A stretch of 64,000 bases of DNA from CAZDBS01 sp964503775 (GCA_964503775.1 CAZDBS010000002.1:1-64000); one strand, 5' to 3'. Shown: positions 51,516 through 61,085, counted from the stretch's first letter. Translations and numbers: made by a program. Notes: generated by a model from the letters alone, not told the origin.

Positions 51516-52382
51516 ATGAAACCATGCAGTGTCTGCGGCCAAAAAACAGCAGGTGTCTACAAACAAGGCGTTAAATCAGTCTATAGTGACAAAGCCTACG
51601 ATCTAATGCATTGTACTGAGTGCGACCACTACTTCACATATCCACTACCAAAAGCCAAAGAACTCGATAATATCTACATTAACAAATATTCATATGATGC
51701 ACACGCACTCATCGAAGATGAGAAGCGCATGCGAGCACGAAAGTATGCTAATTTTATCGCTAGGCGAAACGTCAAAAGTGCCTTGGAAGTCGGCTGTATG
51801 CACGGACTGTTGCTGACTGAACTTCAGAAGCTTGGAGTCAAAGTAGCAGGCGTAGAACTCGACCCAGAAGCTGTCGAGTACTGCAAACAACGAGGTCTCA
51901 ATGTCGTCCAAAGTTCGATCGAAGACCATCTGAGTAAAGCAACTCAAAAGCACGACGTGATCATCATGAGTCACGTCCTAGAGCATATAGTCGACCCGAA
52001 GACCCAACTCAAGAACTTGAGTAAGCGAATTCCCAAAAACGGACAACTAGTGCTTATCGTCCCCAATTCACAGTCTGCAACCCGCAAACTATTCGGTAAA
52101 TACTGGGGATACTGGCAGGTTCCAGTCCACATCAACCATTTCAACAAGAAATCTGTACGAACTCTCCTGGAGGACACTGGCTTCGCAATCACCGACATCA
52201 AGTTTTACGGGGCTGATTCACTCTTCTTCCTTTCCACACTCGCTAATCTTTTGGGCGCTCGCAACGACACCAAGGACCTCACCGGACCCAAGAAACTACT
52301 GGTCAAAATTGCTACAATCGTACTTCGTCCCTGGTACTTCATAGGCAGCGAAGACATGCTGGTCGTGGCAAGTAAGAAGTAA
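51516..52382 (+). CDS. Class I SAM methyltransferase with N-terminal zinc finger
   Basis: A 288-residue protein. An N-terminal zinc knuckle (KPCSVCGQ then MHCTECDHY) is followed by a Rossmann methyltransferase: SALEVGCMHGLLLTELQKLG (motif I), VAGVELDPEAV, VIIMSHVLEHIVDP (motif II/III). It is the arrangement of sugar C-/O-methyltransferases that work on nucleotide- or lipid-linked sugars. It starts 2 bp after rmlA. Confidence 0.88.
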   Translation: MKPCSVCGQKTAGVYKQGVKSVYSDKAYDLMHCTECDHYFTYPLPKAKELDNIYINKYSYDAHALIEDEKRMRARKYANFIARRNVKSALEVGCMHGLLLTELQKLGVKVAGVELDPEAVEYCKQRGLNVVQSSIEDHLSKATQKHDVIIMSHVLEHIVDPKTQLKNLSKRIPKNGQLVLIVPNSQSATRKLFGKYWGYWQVPVHINHFNKKSVRTLLEDTGFAITDIKFYGADSLFFLSTLANLLGARNDTKDLTGPKKLLVKIATIVLRPWYFIGSEDMLVVASKK

Positions 52383-52392
52383 ACACCAGAAC

Positions 52393-52420
52393 TTTACTCT
52401 TGCCATATTATTGCTACAAT
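52393..52420 (+). promoter_or_regulatory. Promoter before the DUF218 gene
   Basis: TACAAT (52415-52420) with TTTACT (52393-52398) at 16-bp spacing. A ribosome binding site AGGAG (52437-52441) and ATG 52447 follow. Confidence 0.5.
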
Positions 52421-52446
52421 CACATGGAAATGATTTAGGAGTATTT

Positions 52447-53097
52447 ATGACTGCACCACGAGTTGAAGCGACTAAGTTTGATCAGATGTTTGATTACTTG
52501 AGCGCTCCTGAAGGCGAAGCGTCTGGTGATGGTGCTTTCGTGTTTGGTCGTAAAGATGTACTAGTGGCACGATCGATGGCCAACCTAGTGGTTACCCGCG
52601 CTGTCGAGTATGCTGTCATCAGTGGGGGGATAGGTAAGGATTCGGGTGATCTTGCTCTACCTAACGTCATGATCCCTGAGGCTCACTACTTAGCCATCCT
52701 TGCCGAACAAATGGGTTTACCGCTTGATAAGCTACTCATTGATATCAAAGCTAAGAATGGAGGAGACAACGCGCGCAACGGCATTGATCTCATAGTAGCT
52801 AATGAAAAGCCTCATGACTCACTTGTCGTCGTCGCACATGCTACTTCTCTTCGGCGGCTCACGGAGCAATTACGATTTGAAGCAGGGAAGAAGGATTTTA
52901 TAGCTGGACGCATATCTGCACTTCCTACAGCTTATATGTTTGACGCTTTTTCACTTGTCGATCAAAGAGAGGCTGTCGGTGAAATGAAACGACTACTTGA
53001 ATGGCCGCAGAAAGATTGGCTCGGAGAGCAACCGGATTTGCCCATGGAACTTGCTGAATACGCAGTAGCCATTGAACCCGTACTGAAGGGGGAGTAA
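52447..53097 (+). CDS. DUF218/YdcF-ElyC-SanA-family protein
   Basis: A protein of about 216 residues. GDGAFVFGRKDVLVARSMAN at the start, YAVISGGIGKDSGDLALPNV and NGGDNARNGIDLI follow the DUF218 order (an Rossmann-like fold with Ser-Gly-Gly and Glu/Asn-Thr motifs). No membrane helix is present, as in soluble YdcF. The family is linked to envelope integrity and may bind nucleotides. I chose ATG 52447 because AGGAG precedes it. It has its own promoter within the glycan locus. Confidence 0.75.
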   Translation: MTAPRVEATKFDQMFDYLSAPEGEASGDGAFVFGRKDVLVARSMANLVVTRAVEYAVISGGIGKDSGDLALPNVMIPEAHYLAILAEQMGLPLDKLLIDIKAKNGGDNARNGIDLIVANEKPHDSLVVVAHATSLRRLTEQLRFEAGKKDFIAGRISALPTAYMFDAFSLVDQREAVGEMKRLLEWPQKDWLGEQPDLPMELAEYAVAIEPVLKGE

Positions 53098-53242
53098 ATC
53101 GCGACATTGTATGAATAAGCTGAAAATAGCAGTCACTAATTAAAAGCTGCAAACAACAAGATACATAGTAGTTTATCGGTTGCCTTGACTGCTGCAATGC
53201 CCGGAAAATAAAGGTGCGGTATAGTAATTAATGAGGAAAACA

Positions 53243-54019
53243 ATGAAACATAAAATTATCGTCGCCATACCGTGTTATAACTGCGAGAAGCAGATTGTCA
53301 GAGTCATCGGAGGCTTTAACAAAAAACTTCTCGACAGAGTCGAAAAAGTTATCGTGATCAACAATCGGAGCACTGACAATACTGTCAAAGCTGCAAAAGC
53401 CGCTATCAAGAAACTTGGCATGTTATCCGGCAAATTCGAAGTTTACACGAACAACGATAACTACAATCTTGGTGGTTCACATAAAGTCGCATTTCTCTAC
53501 GGCGAGAAGCACAGGGCTACACATGTAGCCATACTCCACGGTGATGATCAAGCCAAGACTCAAGAGCTGCATAGACTTATCGATGCACTCGAACAGGATC
53601 CGACAATTGATGCTGTGCTTGGCACACGATTTATGCGGGGCTCCAAACTCGTCGGCTATGCTTGGCAGCGTGTATGGGGAAACCGAGCTATCAATGTCGC
53701 ATACAGTATCGTAGCAATGCAGCCCAGTCGAGACCTCGGCTCAGGACTCAACATATTTGGACTCTCCGCACTGAAAGATCATGAATACTTGGGCTATGGC
53801 GACACCATGACATTCAACATTGATCTGCTGCTGGGCTACTTCAGTAAGCACGCCAAGCTCAAGTTTGTGCCGATCAGTTGGTACGAGACCGATCAAGTCA
53901 GCAACGCACGCAACTTCAATATCGGCAAAACAGCCTTGCGCAAGCTCCTACTCTGGAGGATTGGCAAAGTGGATCGTATCAATAAAAAACCATCCGACTA
54001 TACCTCTACCAAAGTTTAG
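53243..54019 (+). CDS. Glycosyltransferase family 2
   Basis: A protein of about 258 residues with a GT-A fold: IVAIPCYNCEKQIVRVIGGF, VIVINNRSTDNTVKAA, HVAILHGDDQAKTQEL (the DxD-type motif seen as HGDD) and RVWGNRAINVAYSIVAMQPS. It has no membrane segment. I chose ATG 53243 with AGGA upstream. It probably transfers a sugar from a nucleotide or polyprenyl donor. Confidence 0.88.
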   Translation: MKHKIIVAIPCYNCEKQIVRVIGGFNKKLLDRVEKVIVINNRSTDNTVKAAKAAIKKLGMLSGKFEVYTNNDNYNLGGSHKVAFLYGEKHRATHVAILHGDDQAKTQELHRLIDALEQDPTIDAVLGTRFMRGSKLVGYAWQRVWGNRAINVAYSIVAMQPSRDLGSGLNIFGLSALKDHEYLGYGDTMTFNIDLLLGYFSKHAKLKFVPISWYETDQVSNARNFNIGKTALRKLLLWRIGKVDRINKKPSDYTSTKV

Positions 54020-54037
54020 TCGTATCATGGAGGAACG

Positions 54038-54781
54038 ATGAGAAAGTTACAAATTTTGATACCTATGGCTGGTGCTGGTTCACGATTTGCTAATGCCGGC
54101 TTCACCACACCCAAGCCGCTTATCGATGTCGACGGCATGGCGATGTTCCTCAAAGCTATATCGAGTATCGAACAAATACCCGCAGAGAAAGAATTCTTAT
54201 TCGTTATTCGCCAAGAGCATGTCCTCACCCAAAAACTGGATAAACTAATAAAGAAGGCTCTTAAAACTGCAAAGGTCATCGTCATACCTGAGCTAACCCG
54301 CGGTGCTGCCGAAACGGCTCTGGCTGCTAAGGAATACTTGGACAAAGAAGCAGGTCTAATAGTCATGGACTGTGATCTTTGGTTCAACAGTAAAAGCTAC
54401 AACAAAATGGTCGAAGAGTCCCTAAGTGACACTGCCGAACATCACGGAGGGCTACTAACATTCGAAGCCGATAATCCTCGCTATAGCTATGCTAAGTTTG
54501 ACAAGAATCACATAGTGACCCAAACTGCGGAGAAGGTTGTCATTTCCAATCACGCAATCACTGGTGCATATTTCTTCTCAACCGCCAAAGAGTTTATACA
54601 AGCAGCTGAGAAACTTCTACAACAACCACTGACAGAAAAAATGCCAGAATATTATATTTCCTTCCTGTACAATATCATTATCAATGAGGGAAAAAAGATC
54701 AAAGCCGCTTTCGTCGACGAGTTTGCTTCCTTCGGTACACCGGAAGAGCTCGAAGCCTACCAGGCAAGTAAAACAGCTTGA
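54038..54781 (+). CDS. Sugar- or alcohol-phosphate nucleotidyltransferase
   Basis: A 247-residue NTP-transferase. LIPMAGAGSRFANAGFTTPK then PLIDVDG is the signature loop, and IVMDCDLWFNS holds the metal-binding Asp. It resembles small cytidylyl- or guanylyltransferases of the LicC or NTP_transferase type. It is likely to activate a phosphorylated compound for the glycan. A kinase domain (57147) and an HAD phosphatase (56596) in the same operon would complete a phosphorylation/activation module. Confidence 0.8.
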   Translation: MRKLQILIPMAGAGSRFANAGFTTPKPLIDVDGMAMFLKAISSIEQIPAEKEFLFVIRQEHVLTQKLDKLIKKALKTAKVIVIPELTRGAAETALAAKEYLDKEAGLIVMDCDLWFNSKSYNKMVEESLSDTAEHHGGLLTFEADNPRYSYAKFDKNHIVTQTAEKVVISNHAITGAYFFSTAKEFIQAAEKLLQQPLTEKMPEYYISFLYNIIINEGKKIKAAFVDEFASFGTPEELEAYQASKTA

Positions 54782-56594
54782 TCATACTTGGTATTGGCGT
54801 CATCGCAAGCGCATAGGATTAGTTGTGCTCTATATATTCGTGCTTACCGCAGCAAGCTATATTTTCTATCGTCGCTTTCCCAATAACTACCATGAACCAA
54901 ACTTCTATGCAGAAGACGGGTCGGTGTTTGCTCGTTCACTATTTCAAAAAGGGTTCTTATCCTCTTTGACGACAACTTTCAACGGTTATTATTTGTGGGG
55001 CCTTTATTGTCTTGAACAAGTAGCCATTATCATCAATAAAGTGTTTTATGAGGGGGAGTTCGTCAATCTCGCAAAGTCATTAGCTATCACCTCGTATTTG
55101 GCTTTGGGGTTTCTCGCAACATTGCCACTGCTGCTATTTCGGAAATACTTTCGACCACCATTTATCATCCTATTCATACTTCTAGGCCTAGCCGTCCCTA
55201 TGGTCGGCTGGGATTATGCCATCATCGGAACAATCGGTAATCTCAAATTCGCTTTTGTTCATCTTGCTTTTTTACTGTTGGTCTACCGACACTTAATGCC
55301 TAAAGATAGCCGATCAGTTTTGCTAGTCGATCTCGGATTACTCATATGTGCATATACGAACATAACCGTCTACACCATGATCCCATTTGCCTTACTCCGC
55401 TATTTACCTTTACTTAAAGATCGCAGGAGCATAGTTCAAGAACTTCAAGGGGATTTCACTTTCCGTAGCCTCATAGTTCTAGGTGTAGCGTTATTGCCAC
55501 AGCTCTACGTCGTAAAACGCGACGGCGTACCGGTCATATCGGGTTATCTCGACAGCGCATACCAGCCCGACAGAACTACCGAGATTTTCGTCGGCCGAAC
55601 ATACCTGTATACGGTGTTATTTCCGATCTACAAATCACTGAACGATATGTGGGTATGGCTCATCTTTGGACTTATCACTCTCTTGACATGGTTTTACACT
55701 GGTAAGCATCGTAAATTTGCTCTGTTCGGTCTTTTCAGTGCTCTTATGGCGACGTTACTATTTGTGGTGAAGCGTACAGGCGTGAGTGAATTTTTCATCG
55801 GGTATGAAAATGGCGGCCCTGACCAGTTTTTCTACCCACAAAACCTGATATTTGGTTTCATTCTTGCCCTTCTTATCACTTCATTGGTCAGCCGAATACC
55901 ACGAAAACCTATTCGCTTGTTGAGTTATCTGGCTATTACTATATACGTGTTGTTCGGAATGTTACCTAACGCAAGTACCTACGGCAAAAACAATTTCATG
56001 GCAGATGGATCTGGGAATATCTATGCCAATAGCAAGAAGGCTTGTGCAAGCAATGACCAGTCTTTGTCAATTGTTATTTATCCAACCAAAGATCTGCAAT
56101 ATAAGTCAATTGATAGACAGGTGTTGTGCTCTGAAGATGCACTACTATATCAGCCAGAGTTTCAAAAACTTGGACTAGCACCTTATGACAATTCGATTGT
56201 TTCTGATCTCGGTACTAAGACATCATTCACCCAAACGTTTGTAGCACGAGGACGTGACCTGGACGGTCTTCGAGTATACTTCTCGACTTTTCTCAAGAAG
56301 GTAACATCAGCCTATGATCTTGTTCTATATACCGATAATTGTCGAGACAAAATCCTGAACACCCCTATCAATACCAATAAGATCAAGGATAATTCCTATC
56401 AACTGATACAGTTTCCAGTGCAACATGACTCAGAAAACAAAACCTATTGCTTCACTATTACAGCGACCGACCAGACACCACAGCCTTTGGCGTTACAACT
56501 CAGTGCATCAGGCCTCTACCCAGAAGGACAAACCATAATTAACCAAGAGCCGTCCGAACGAGACGTCGTCTTTGAGTTGCATTACAAAAACTAG
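54684..56594 (+). CDS. Polytopic membrane protein with C-terminal exported domain
   Basis: Up to 636 residues. After a basic N-terminus about 10-11 helices (from RIGLVVLYIFVLTAASYIFY to ~430) are followed by a ~180-residue exported domain. EPNFYAEDGSVFARSLFQKG in the first loop, with two acidic residues, resembles the loop of GT-C glycosyltransferases, but I cannot name a family. The start is doubtful: ATG 54684 lies inside the previous gene (98-bp overlap) and lacks a Shine-Dalgarno site; a TTG near 54726 is another option. Confidence 0.6.
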   Translation: MREKRSKPLSSTSLLPSVHRKSSKPTRQVKQLDHTWYWRHRKRIGLVVLYIFVLTAASYIFYRRFPNNYHEPNFYAEDGSVFARSLFQKGFLSSLTTTFNGYYLWGLYCLEQVAIIINKVFYEGEFVNLAKSLAITSYLALGFLATLPLLLFRKYFRPPFIILFILLGLAVPMVGWDYAIIGTIGNLKFAFVHLAFLLLVYRHLMPKDSRSVLLVDLGLLICAYTNITVYTMIPFALLRYLPLLKDRRSIVQELQGDFTFRSLIVLGVALLPQLYVVKRDGVPVISGYLDSAYQPDRTTEIFVGRTYLYTVLFPIYKSLNDMWVWLIFGLITLLTWFYTGKHRKFALFGLFSALMATLLFVVKRTGVSEFFIGYENGGPDQFFYPQNLIFGFILALLITSLVSRIPRKPIRLLSYLAITIYVLFGMLPNASTYGKNNFMADGSGNIYANSKKACASNDQSLSIVIYPTKDLQYKSIDRQVLCSEDALLYQPEFQKLGLAPYDNSIVSDLGTKTSFTQTFVARGRDLDGLRVYFSTFLKKVTSAYDLVLYTDNCRDKILNTPINTNKIKDNSYQLIQFPVQHDSENKTYCFTITATDQTPQPLALQLSASGLYPEGQTIINQEPSERDVVFELHYKN

Positions 56595-56595
56595 T

Positions 56596-57150
56596 ATGGC
56601 TGCATCTTTCATATTTGATCTAGATGGAACATTGTTTGACTCAACAGAGGCTAATATAAAGGCTTACCGACAGGCGTTCAAAGACGTTGGACTGACCTTT
56701 AACGCCCGAGCCTACCGAAAATTTTTTGGACTCAGGTTTCCGGAAATGATGGATCAACTAGCTCCGAATACAAACGAAACAACACGAGAAACGATAAAAA
56801 AACAAAAAGCCATACACTATAAGACGAACCTTAAGCACATCAACCCGAATCATGGGCTTCTGATGTTTCTCAAGCACATCTCCCCGACACACCTCACTGC
56901 TTTGGTTACAACAGCCAGTAAGCACAATGTCGAGAACCTACTGGAGTTCTTCGATATTGAGAAAGACTTGTTTAACACCATAGTTACTGGCGAACATGTT
57001 AAGAATGGTAAACCAGATCCAGAGTGTTATACAATAGCTATCAAGTCATTGGGTGTTAAGGCAAGTGACTGCTGTGTCTTTGAGGACAGCGACGTGGGCA
57101 TAGAAGCAGCCCGACGCGCTGGCACCAACGTAATAAGGGTAGTTATGTGA
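56596..57150 (+). CDS. HAD-superfamily hydrolase
   Basis: A protein of about 184 residues. FIFDLDGTLFDSTEA is motif I with both catalytic Asp residues, LVTTASKHNVENLL holds motif II, GKPDPECY contains the motif III Lys and CVFEDSDVGIEAARRAG motif IV. It has the cap domain of phosphoglycolate phosphatase and beta-phosphoglucomutase types. I chose ATG 56596, 1 nt after the preceding stop. It overlaps the flippase/kinase fusion by 4 nt (GTGA). Confidence 0.9.
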   Translation: MAASFIFDLDGTLFDSTEANIKAYRQAFKDVGLTFNARAYRKFFGLRFPEMMDQLAPNTNETTRETIKKQKAIHYKTNLKHINPNHGLLMFLKHISPTHLTALVTTASKHNVENLLEFFDIEKDLFNTIVTGEHVKNGKPDPECYTIAIKSLGVKASDCCVFEDSDVGIEAARRAGTNVIRVVM

Positions 57151-59267
57151 AACAACGGCAGTTTTTTATCCTGCTTTTCGTGGGGGGAGCTGGGATAAGT
57201 GTTTTTTACTTTTTTGATTTCCTAAAACAACATCCCACTCTCGAGGGTGCGTTACATGGAAGTTCTTTGTTATTTATTGGTTTGGCGATCGTGCTACAAC
57301 TCTGCGCTCATTTGGTGAGGGCTGATAAATCTAGGTTTCTATTAAATAAAATCCGTCCCGCCAAAGCCTCTGTACTGTTTCGTGGTTTGTCGGTCGGATT
57401 TTTATTCAACACACTTTTACCGTTACGCATTGGTGAGTTTATTAGAGCAATATACATTGGCGAGGCTCTGTCTATCAGCAAGACTACAGTCTTTGTTTCG
57501 ATCATTATCGAGCGTATTGTTGATGGTTTTATCTTAGGATTCTTGCTATTGATAGCTGGCTTCATTGTTGAAAATCAATACCACCTGGCCTTCGTTATAA
57601 CCTGGCAAATTGGGTGGACACTCATCTTAGTTTCAGCAATGTTGTCAGTCGTCATTAACACGCTACGAAACGAGCATCGCTGGCTACTTAAAACGGTTCA
57701 CGGAGCAACTAGCGTCTTCAATCCTAAAATTTCCGACCGCCTCCGTTTTATGTCATGGTCCGCGATTTATGGCACCAAGCTTATGTTGAGCGATAGGCGC
57801 TCTTTACTTCGATACATTCGCGCATCGATTGTTATGTGGATTCTATACATAAGCTCGACGGTTTTTGCTGTCTTGGCTTTTTTCGAGAGTCTGTCACCAG
57901 CAAAGACATGGTACGCGGTTCAGTCAATCTACGCTGCCGTTGGCACCCCGCTCGGTCCTGGTTATCCGGGTACATTACATATCGTACTCCTGAAGCTCTT
58001 CTCAAGAGTTGAGCTACTGGCCACCAGCGGTTTTTCGCTCATGGTGTGGTCTGTTATGGTAGTACCGATCTCCATAATCGCTCTTCTGGTCCTCATTCGC
58101 CAGCGATTTGACGAAGAACGAGACATTCCAGCACAGGAAATGCTTATTCATAAGTTATACCGCGAAAAAGACATCAGCAGGGAGCTGAGTCATTTCCTTG
58201 ATGCCTATCTAAAGGGTGAGAGAATTAACCAAATTCTGACTCAGGCAGAGCTCGACGGAAAATTTCGGCTCATTAAATCATTCAAAGGTGGCTCCAACGC
58301 ACATACCATGTTGGCCTGGCAGCACGAACAACTGTACGTGAAGAAGCTTACGCTCATTCAGTACGCCGACAAGCTAGAGGAGCAAGCTAAGTGGCTACTA
58401 GAGCGTGAGCATCTCGAACACATCCCCAAAGTTGTCCGACAGGACAAAACCGCTCACTACTATTCGTTCGATATCGAGTATAAAGAAGCATATTATCCAT
58501 TTTTCGATTTTATCCACTCCAATACGACAACAATGAGTTCTCGAGTACTAAATAAGATCTTGCGCTTCATGAATACACACATTTACCGTGAAAAACCCGT
58601 ATCCAACAAAGTAGCTCGTAAGAATTTAAATGATTACATCGCCAACAAAGTCATTGGCAAAGTAAACGACGCGGCTGCTATGTCACCGGATCTTAGCACC
58701 CTCATGGCTCACCCAACTCTCACTGTCAACGGCATGAAATATGACAACATCTTGCAAGTTGTGGAGAAAATTAAAAATCACAAAGCTGCGATGAATGATC
58801 TGATCTCATATCGTGAAAGCCCGATACATGGAGATTTAACGATCGATAATCTCATCGTTTCATCCGAAGCCGATTACTTGGTGATTGATCCCAATAATGA
58901 GAACCAAGTGTCGTCTCGAATCGTGGATTTTGCCAAGATGTACCAGTCACTACATTCCGGCTACGAGTTTTTGATACAACTAGAAAAATGTGAAGTCAAA
59001 GAAAACCAGATTAATTTTGAAGATGCAATGTCTCACAAATATGCAGAGATTTTTCAGGCTTTTGATCAAAATCTTCGCCGCGAGCTTTCGGAGGCTGAAT
59101 ATAGATCAATTCTGTTTCACGAAGCCGTTCATTACTGTAGAATGCTTACGTATCGTATAAACATTAACCCCGCAACTGTAGCTGTGTTCTATGGAACTGC
59201 CGTACGTTTGTTTAACGAGTTCCTGGCACAGTACACCAACACACTCAATGCTTCCAAAAATTCGTAA
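57147..59267 (+). CDS. UPF0104/LPG-synthase-type membrane domain fused to APH-like kinase
   Basis: A 706-residue protein starting at GTG. The N-terminal ~330 residues form eight or more helices of the lysylphosphatidylglycerol-synthase-TM/AglD (UPF0104) type (LPLRIGEFIRAIYIG, GTPLGPGYPGTLHIV). The C-terminal ~370 residues are an aminoglycoside-phosphotransferase/choline-kinase-like domain: ATP Lys in LYVKKL, catalytic HGDLTIDNL near residue 561 and LVIDPNN near 579. The two parts are fused in one frame. It could phosphorylate a glycan or lipid component at the membrane. Confidence 0.82.
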   Translation: MKQRQFFILLFVGGAGISVFYFFDFLKQHPTLEGALHGSSLLFIGLAIVLQLCAHLVRADKSRFLLNKIRPAKASVLFRGLSVGFLFNTLLPLRIGEFIRAIYIGEALSISKTTVFVSIIIERIVDGFILGFLLLIAGFIVENQYHLAFVITWQIGWTLILVSAMLSVVINTLRNEHRWLLKTVHGATSVFNPKISDRLRFMSWSAIYGTKLMLSDRRSLLRYIRASIVMWILYISSTVFAVLAFFESLSPAKTWYAVQSIYAAVGTPLGPGYPGTLHIVLLKLFSRVELLATSGFSLMVWSVMVVPISIIALLVLIRQRFDEERDIPAQEMLIHKLYREKDISRELSHFLDAYLKGERINQILTQAELDGKFRLIKSFKGGSNAHTMLAWQHEQLYVKKLTLIQYADKLEEQAKWLLEREHLEHIPKVVRQDKTAHYYSFDIEYKEAYYPFFDFIHSNTTTMSSRVLNKILRFMNTHIYREKPVSNKVARKNLNDYIANKVIGKVNDAAAMSPDLSTLMAHPTLTVNGMKYDNILQVVEKIKNHKAAMNDLISYRESPIHGDLTIDNLIVSSEADYLVIDPNNENQVSSRIVDFAKMYQSLHSGYEFLIQLEKCEVKENQINFEDAMSHKYAEIFQAFDQNLRRELSEAEYRSILFHEAVHYCRMLTYRININPATVAVFYGTAVRLFNEFLAQYTNTLNASKNS

Positions 59268-59697
59268 CTTTACTTCTCATCTCTACAAACAGCACTATAT
59301 TCGCTACCTTTTGGTTGGTGGAACTACTTTTATACTCGACTACTGCCTTCTGCTAATCTTACACGGAGAGAAGGGGATGCGATTATCAATCGCTACAACC
59401 ATATCCTACTGGATCGCTGTGTTGTATAACTTCTCACTAAATCGATGGTGGACATTTAGCGCGAATGAAAATAGAAATCTTCATAAACACCTGTTTGCTT
59501 ATGGCATACTTCTGGCTAGCAACTATGTCTTCACGGTTGTTTTCCTAGAACTTACCGCCAACTCTATCGGCTACGCTATCGCCAAGCCAGTATCAATACC
59601 AATACAAATGATCTGGAATTATTATGTCTATAAGAATCTAATATTCAAAAAAGTCAAAGCGGATGACAATCAAAACGACAGACAAATAGCACCCTGA
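59248..59697 (+). CDS. GtrA-family membrane protein
   Basis: A protein of about 149 residues with four helices. FTSHLYKQHYIRYLLVGGTT, FILDYCLLLIL, IAVLYNFSLNRWWTF and IQMIWNYYVYKNLIF are the GtrA pattern. Such proteins probably flip polyprenyl-linked sugars to the outer face. I chose ATG 59248, which overlaps the preceding gene by 20 bp; the upstream part of the frame has no family similarity. The GT2 gene at 59752 on the opposite strand is a likely partner. Confidence 0.9.
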   Translation: MLPKIRNFTSHLYKQHYIRYLLVGGTTFILDYCLLLILHGEKGMRLSIATTISYWIAVLYNFSLNRWWTFSANENRNLHKHLFAYGILLASNYVFTVVFLELTANSIGYAIAKPVSIPIQMIWNYYVYKNLIFKKVKADDNQNDRQIAP

Positions 59698-59751
59698 TCT
59701 CACGCCAACACAATCACATTATGAACATTGGTTAGTGATTCTATGCAAGGG

Positions 59752-60450
59752 CTAGCCGAAAAAGGCATATAAGTACCACCGAAGGTAGGAAGGCAACCAG
59801 CTCCATAACTTAAACTTTGTTTCTCCTTCAGTCCTGTCTCTCCAGACGCTAGGTATTTCAACAATCTTTCTGTGCAGCCTGAAGGCCTTTACTGTAATCT
59901 CCATGGCCACCTCAAAACCGCCCTTGCTCTCGATGGTTATGGAGTTTAGTAGATCTTTATCGTATAACTTGAAATTATTTGTTACGTCATGCGTAGGAAA
60001 GCGCCTGACTATAGATAGCGATACACCCGCAATCATCGATAGGTGTCGCTTCAGCCAAGGTCCGCCAATTTGTTTTCCACCTTTCATATAACGACTTCCA
60101 CAAACAATATCTGCTCCCTTGATATATTCAGCATACATATTGTCTACAATCCGCAGATCGTCAGATAGGTCTGCCATCACAACAAGTATGGGACCGCTCT
60201 TTACATAATCAAATCCACTGAGAAGTGCATTTAAAGCCCCTCGGCCTTTTTGATTTTTGTGAAGTATGACCTTTTTACCAAGATTCTGGTACCTCTTAAC
60301 AATCGGTACAGTATTATCCTCGTCAAAGTCATACACGACAACAATCCGATGAGGTACGGTTATATATTCGTCAATCTCCTTATAGAGCCGCGGAAAATTC
60401 TCGGCTTCATTGTATACTGGCACGATTATCGAGAGTGGCGCTTTTCTCAT
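59752..60450 (-). CDS. Polyprenyl/dolichol-phosphate sugar transferase, GT2
   Basis: A 232-residue GT2. SIIVPVYNEAENFPRLYKEI, VVVYDFDEDNTVPIVKRYQN, KGRGALNALLSGFDYVKSGP and LVVMADLSDDLRIVDNMYAE give the nucleotide and DxD regions of DPM1-like enzymes that make polyprenyl-P-sugar. It has no membrane helix, as in soluble DPM1. Its start overlaps the methyltransferase stop by 4 bp. With GtrA next door it may supply flippable sugar. Confidence 0.9.
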   Translation of the reverse strand: MRKAPLSIIVPVYNEAENFPRLYKEIDEYITVPHRIVVVYDFDEDNTVPIVKRYQNLGKKVILHKNQKGRGALNALLSGFDYVKSGPILVVMADLSDDLRIVDNMYAEYIKGADIVCGSRYMKGGKQIGGPWLKRHLSMIAGVSLSIVRRFPTHDVTNNFKLYDKDLLNSITIESKGGFEVAMEITVKAFRLHRKIVEIPSVWRDRTEGETKFKLWSWLPSYLRWYLYAFFG

Positions 60451-61085
60451 TTTACAAACAACATAAATGTTTGTTTACCAATGATTCTCCAGAGCACAGG
60501 GATAGATAGGTATAGTTTTACTAGAAAACCATTAATTGGAAGTTTGCTTTGAGATGTATATGGTAGGAATCGCAGTATGCGCTTCTTGAGAACAAATCCC
60601 TTGATTGAGAAGATTTCTTCCAGTGCCCTGTCGTCAACTGGTGTTATATGATCAAAAAACATCCAGTAGTCCCTGGCGGCTAGCCTAATATTTGGCTGCA
60701 AAACCAAGACAGCACCACCAGGTCGAAGAATGCGTCGAAATTCTTCGACAGTCTTCTGGATGTCCTCTCGACTGATGTGCTCGAAGAAATTACTAACGAA
60801 TATCTTATCTACGGATTCGGCTTCCAGTGGTATTTCAGTTGAACTGGCCTGAATAAACTTGATTGTTTTGTCTAGGTGTAGTTTTGAATCAGGGTTGATA
60901 TCCAGAGCGATTTTTTCTTTGCACTGCACTGTATTTATAAACTCCCCGTAACCGCAAGGTACGTCAAGCACAGTATCGTCTGGCTCGATGTAGTCCTGAA
61001 AAAATCTCTTAGTGAGGGTTTCCCATAGCACTCTGCGTCCCTCCACGTCACTAAAACGCTTCTTGTAAATTTGGTCAACCTGCAT
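60447..61085 (-). CDS. Class I SAM methyltransferase
   Basis: A 212-residue methyltransferase. DTVLDVPCGYGEFINTVQCK is motif I, EKIALDINPDS motif II, VDKIFVSNFFEHISREDIQK and LRPGGAVLVLQPNIRLAARD follow. It has no zinc finger, unlike the enzyme at 51516. It is part of the minus-strand operon 63305-59752 with the epimerase and dehydrogenase, so a sugar or glycan is the likely substrate. Confidence 0.88.
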   Translation of the reverse strand: MQVDQIYKKRFSDVEGRRVLWETLTKRFFQDYIEPDDTVLDVPCGYGEFINTVQCKEKIALDINPDSKLHLDKTIKFIQASSTEIPLEAESVDKIFVSNFFEHISREDIQKTVEEFRRILRPGGAVLVLQPNIRLAARDYWMFFDHITPVDDRALEEIFSIKGFVLKKRILRFLPYTSQSKLPINGFLVKLYLSIPVLWRIIGKQTFMLFVK

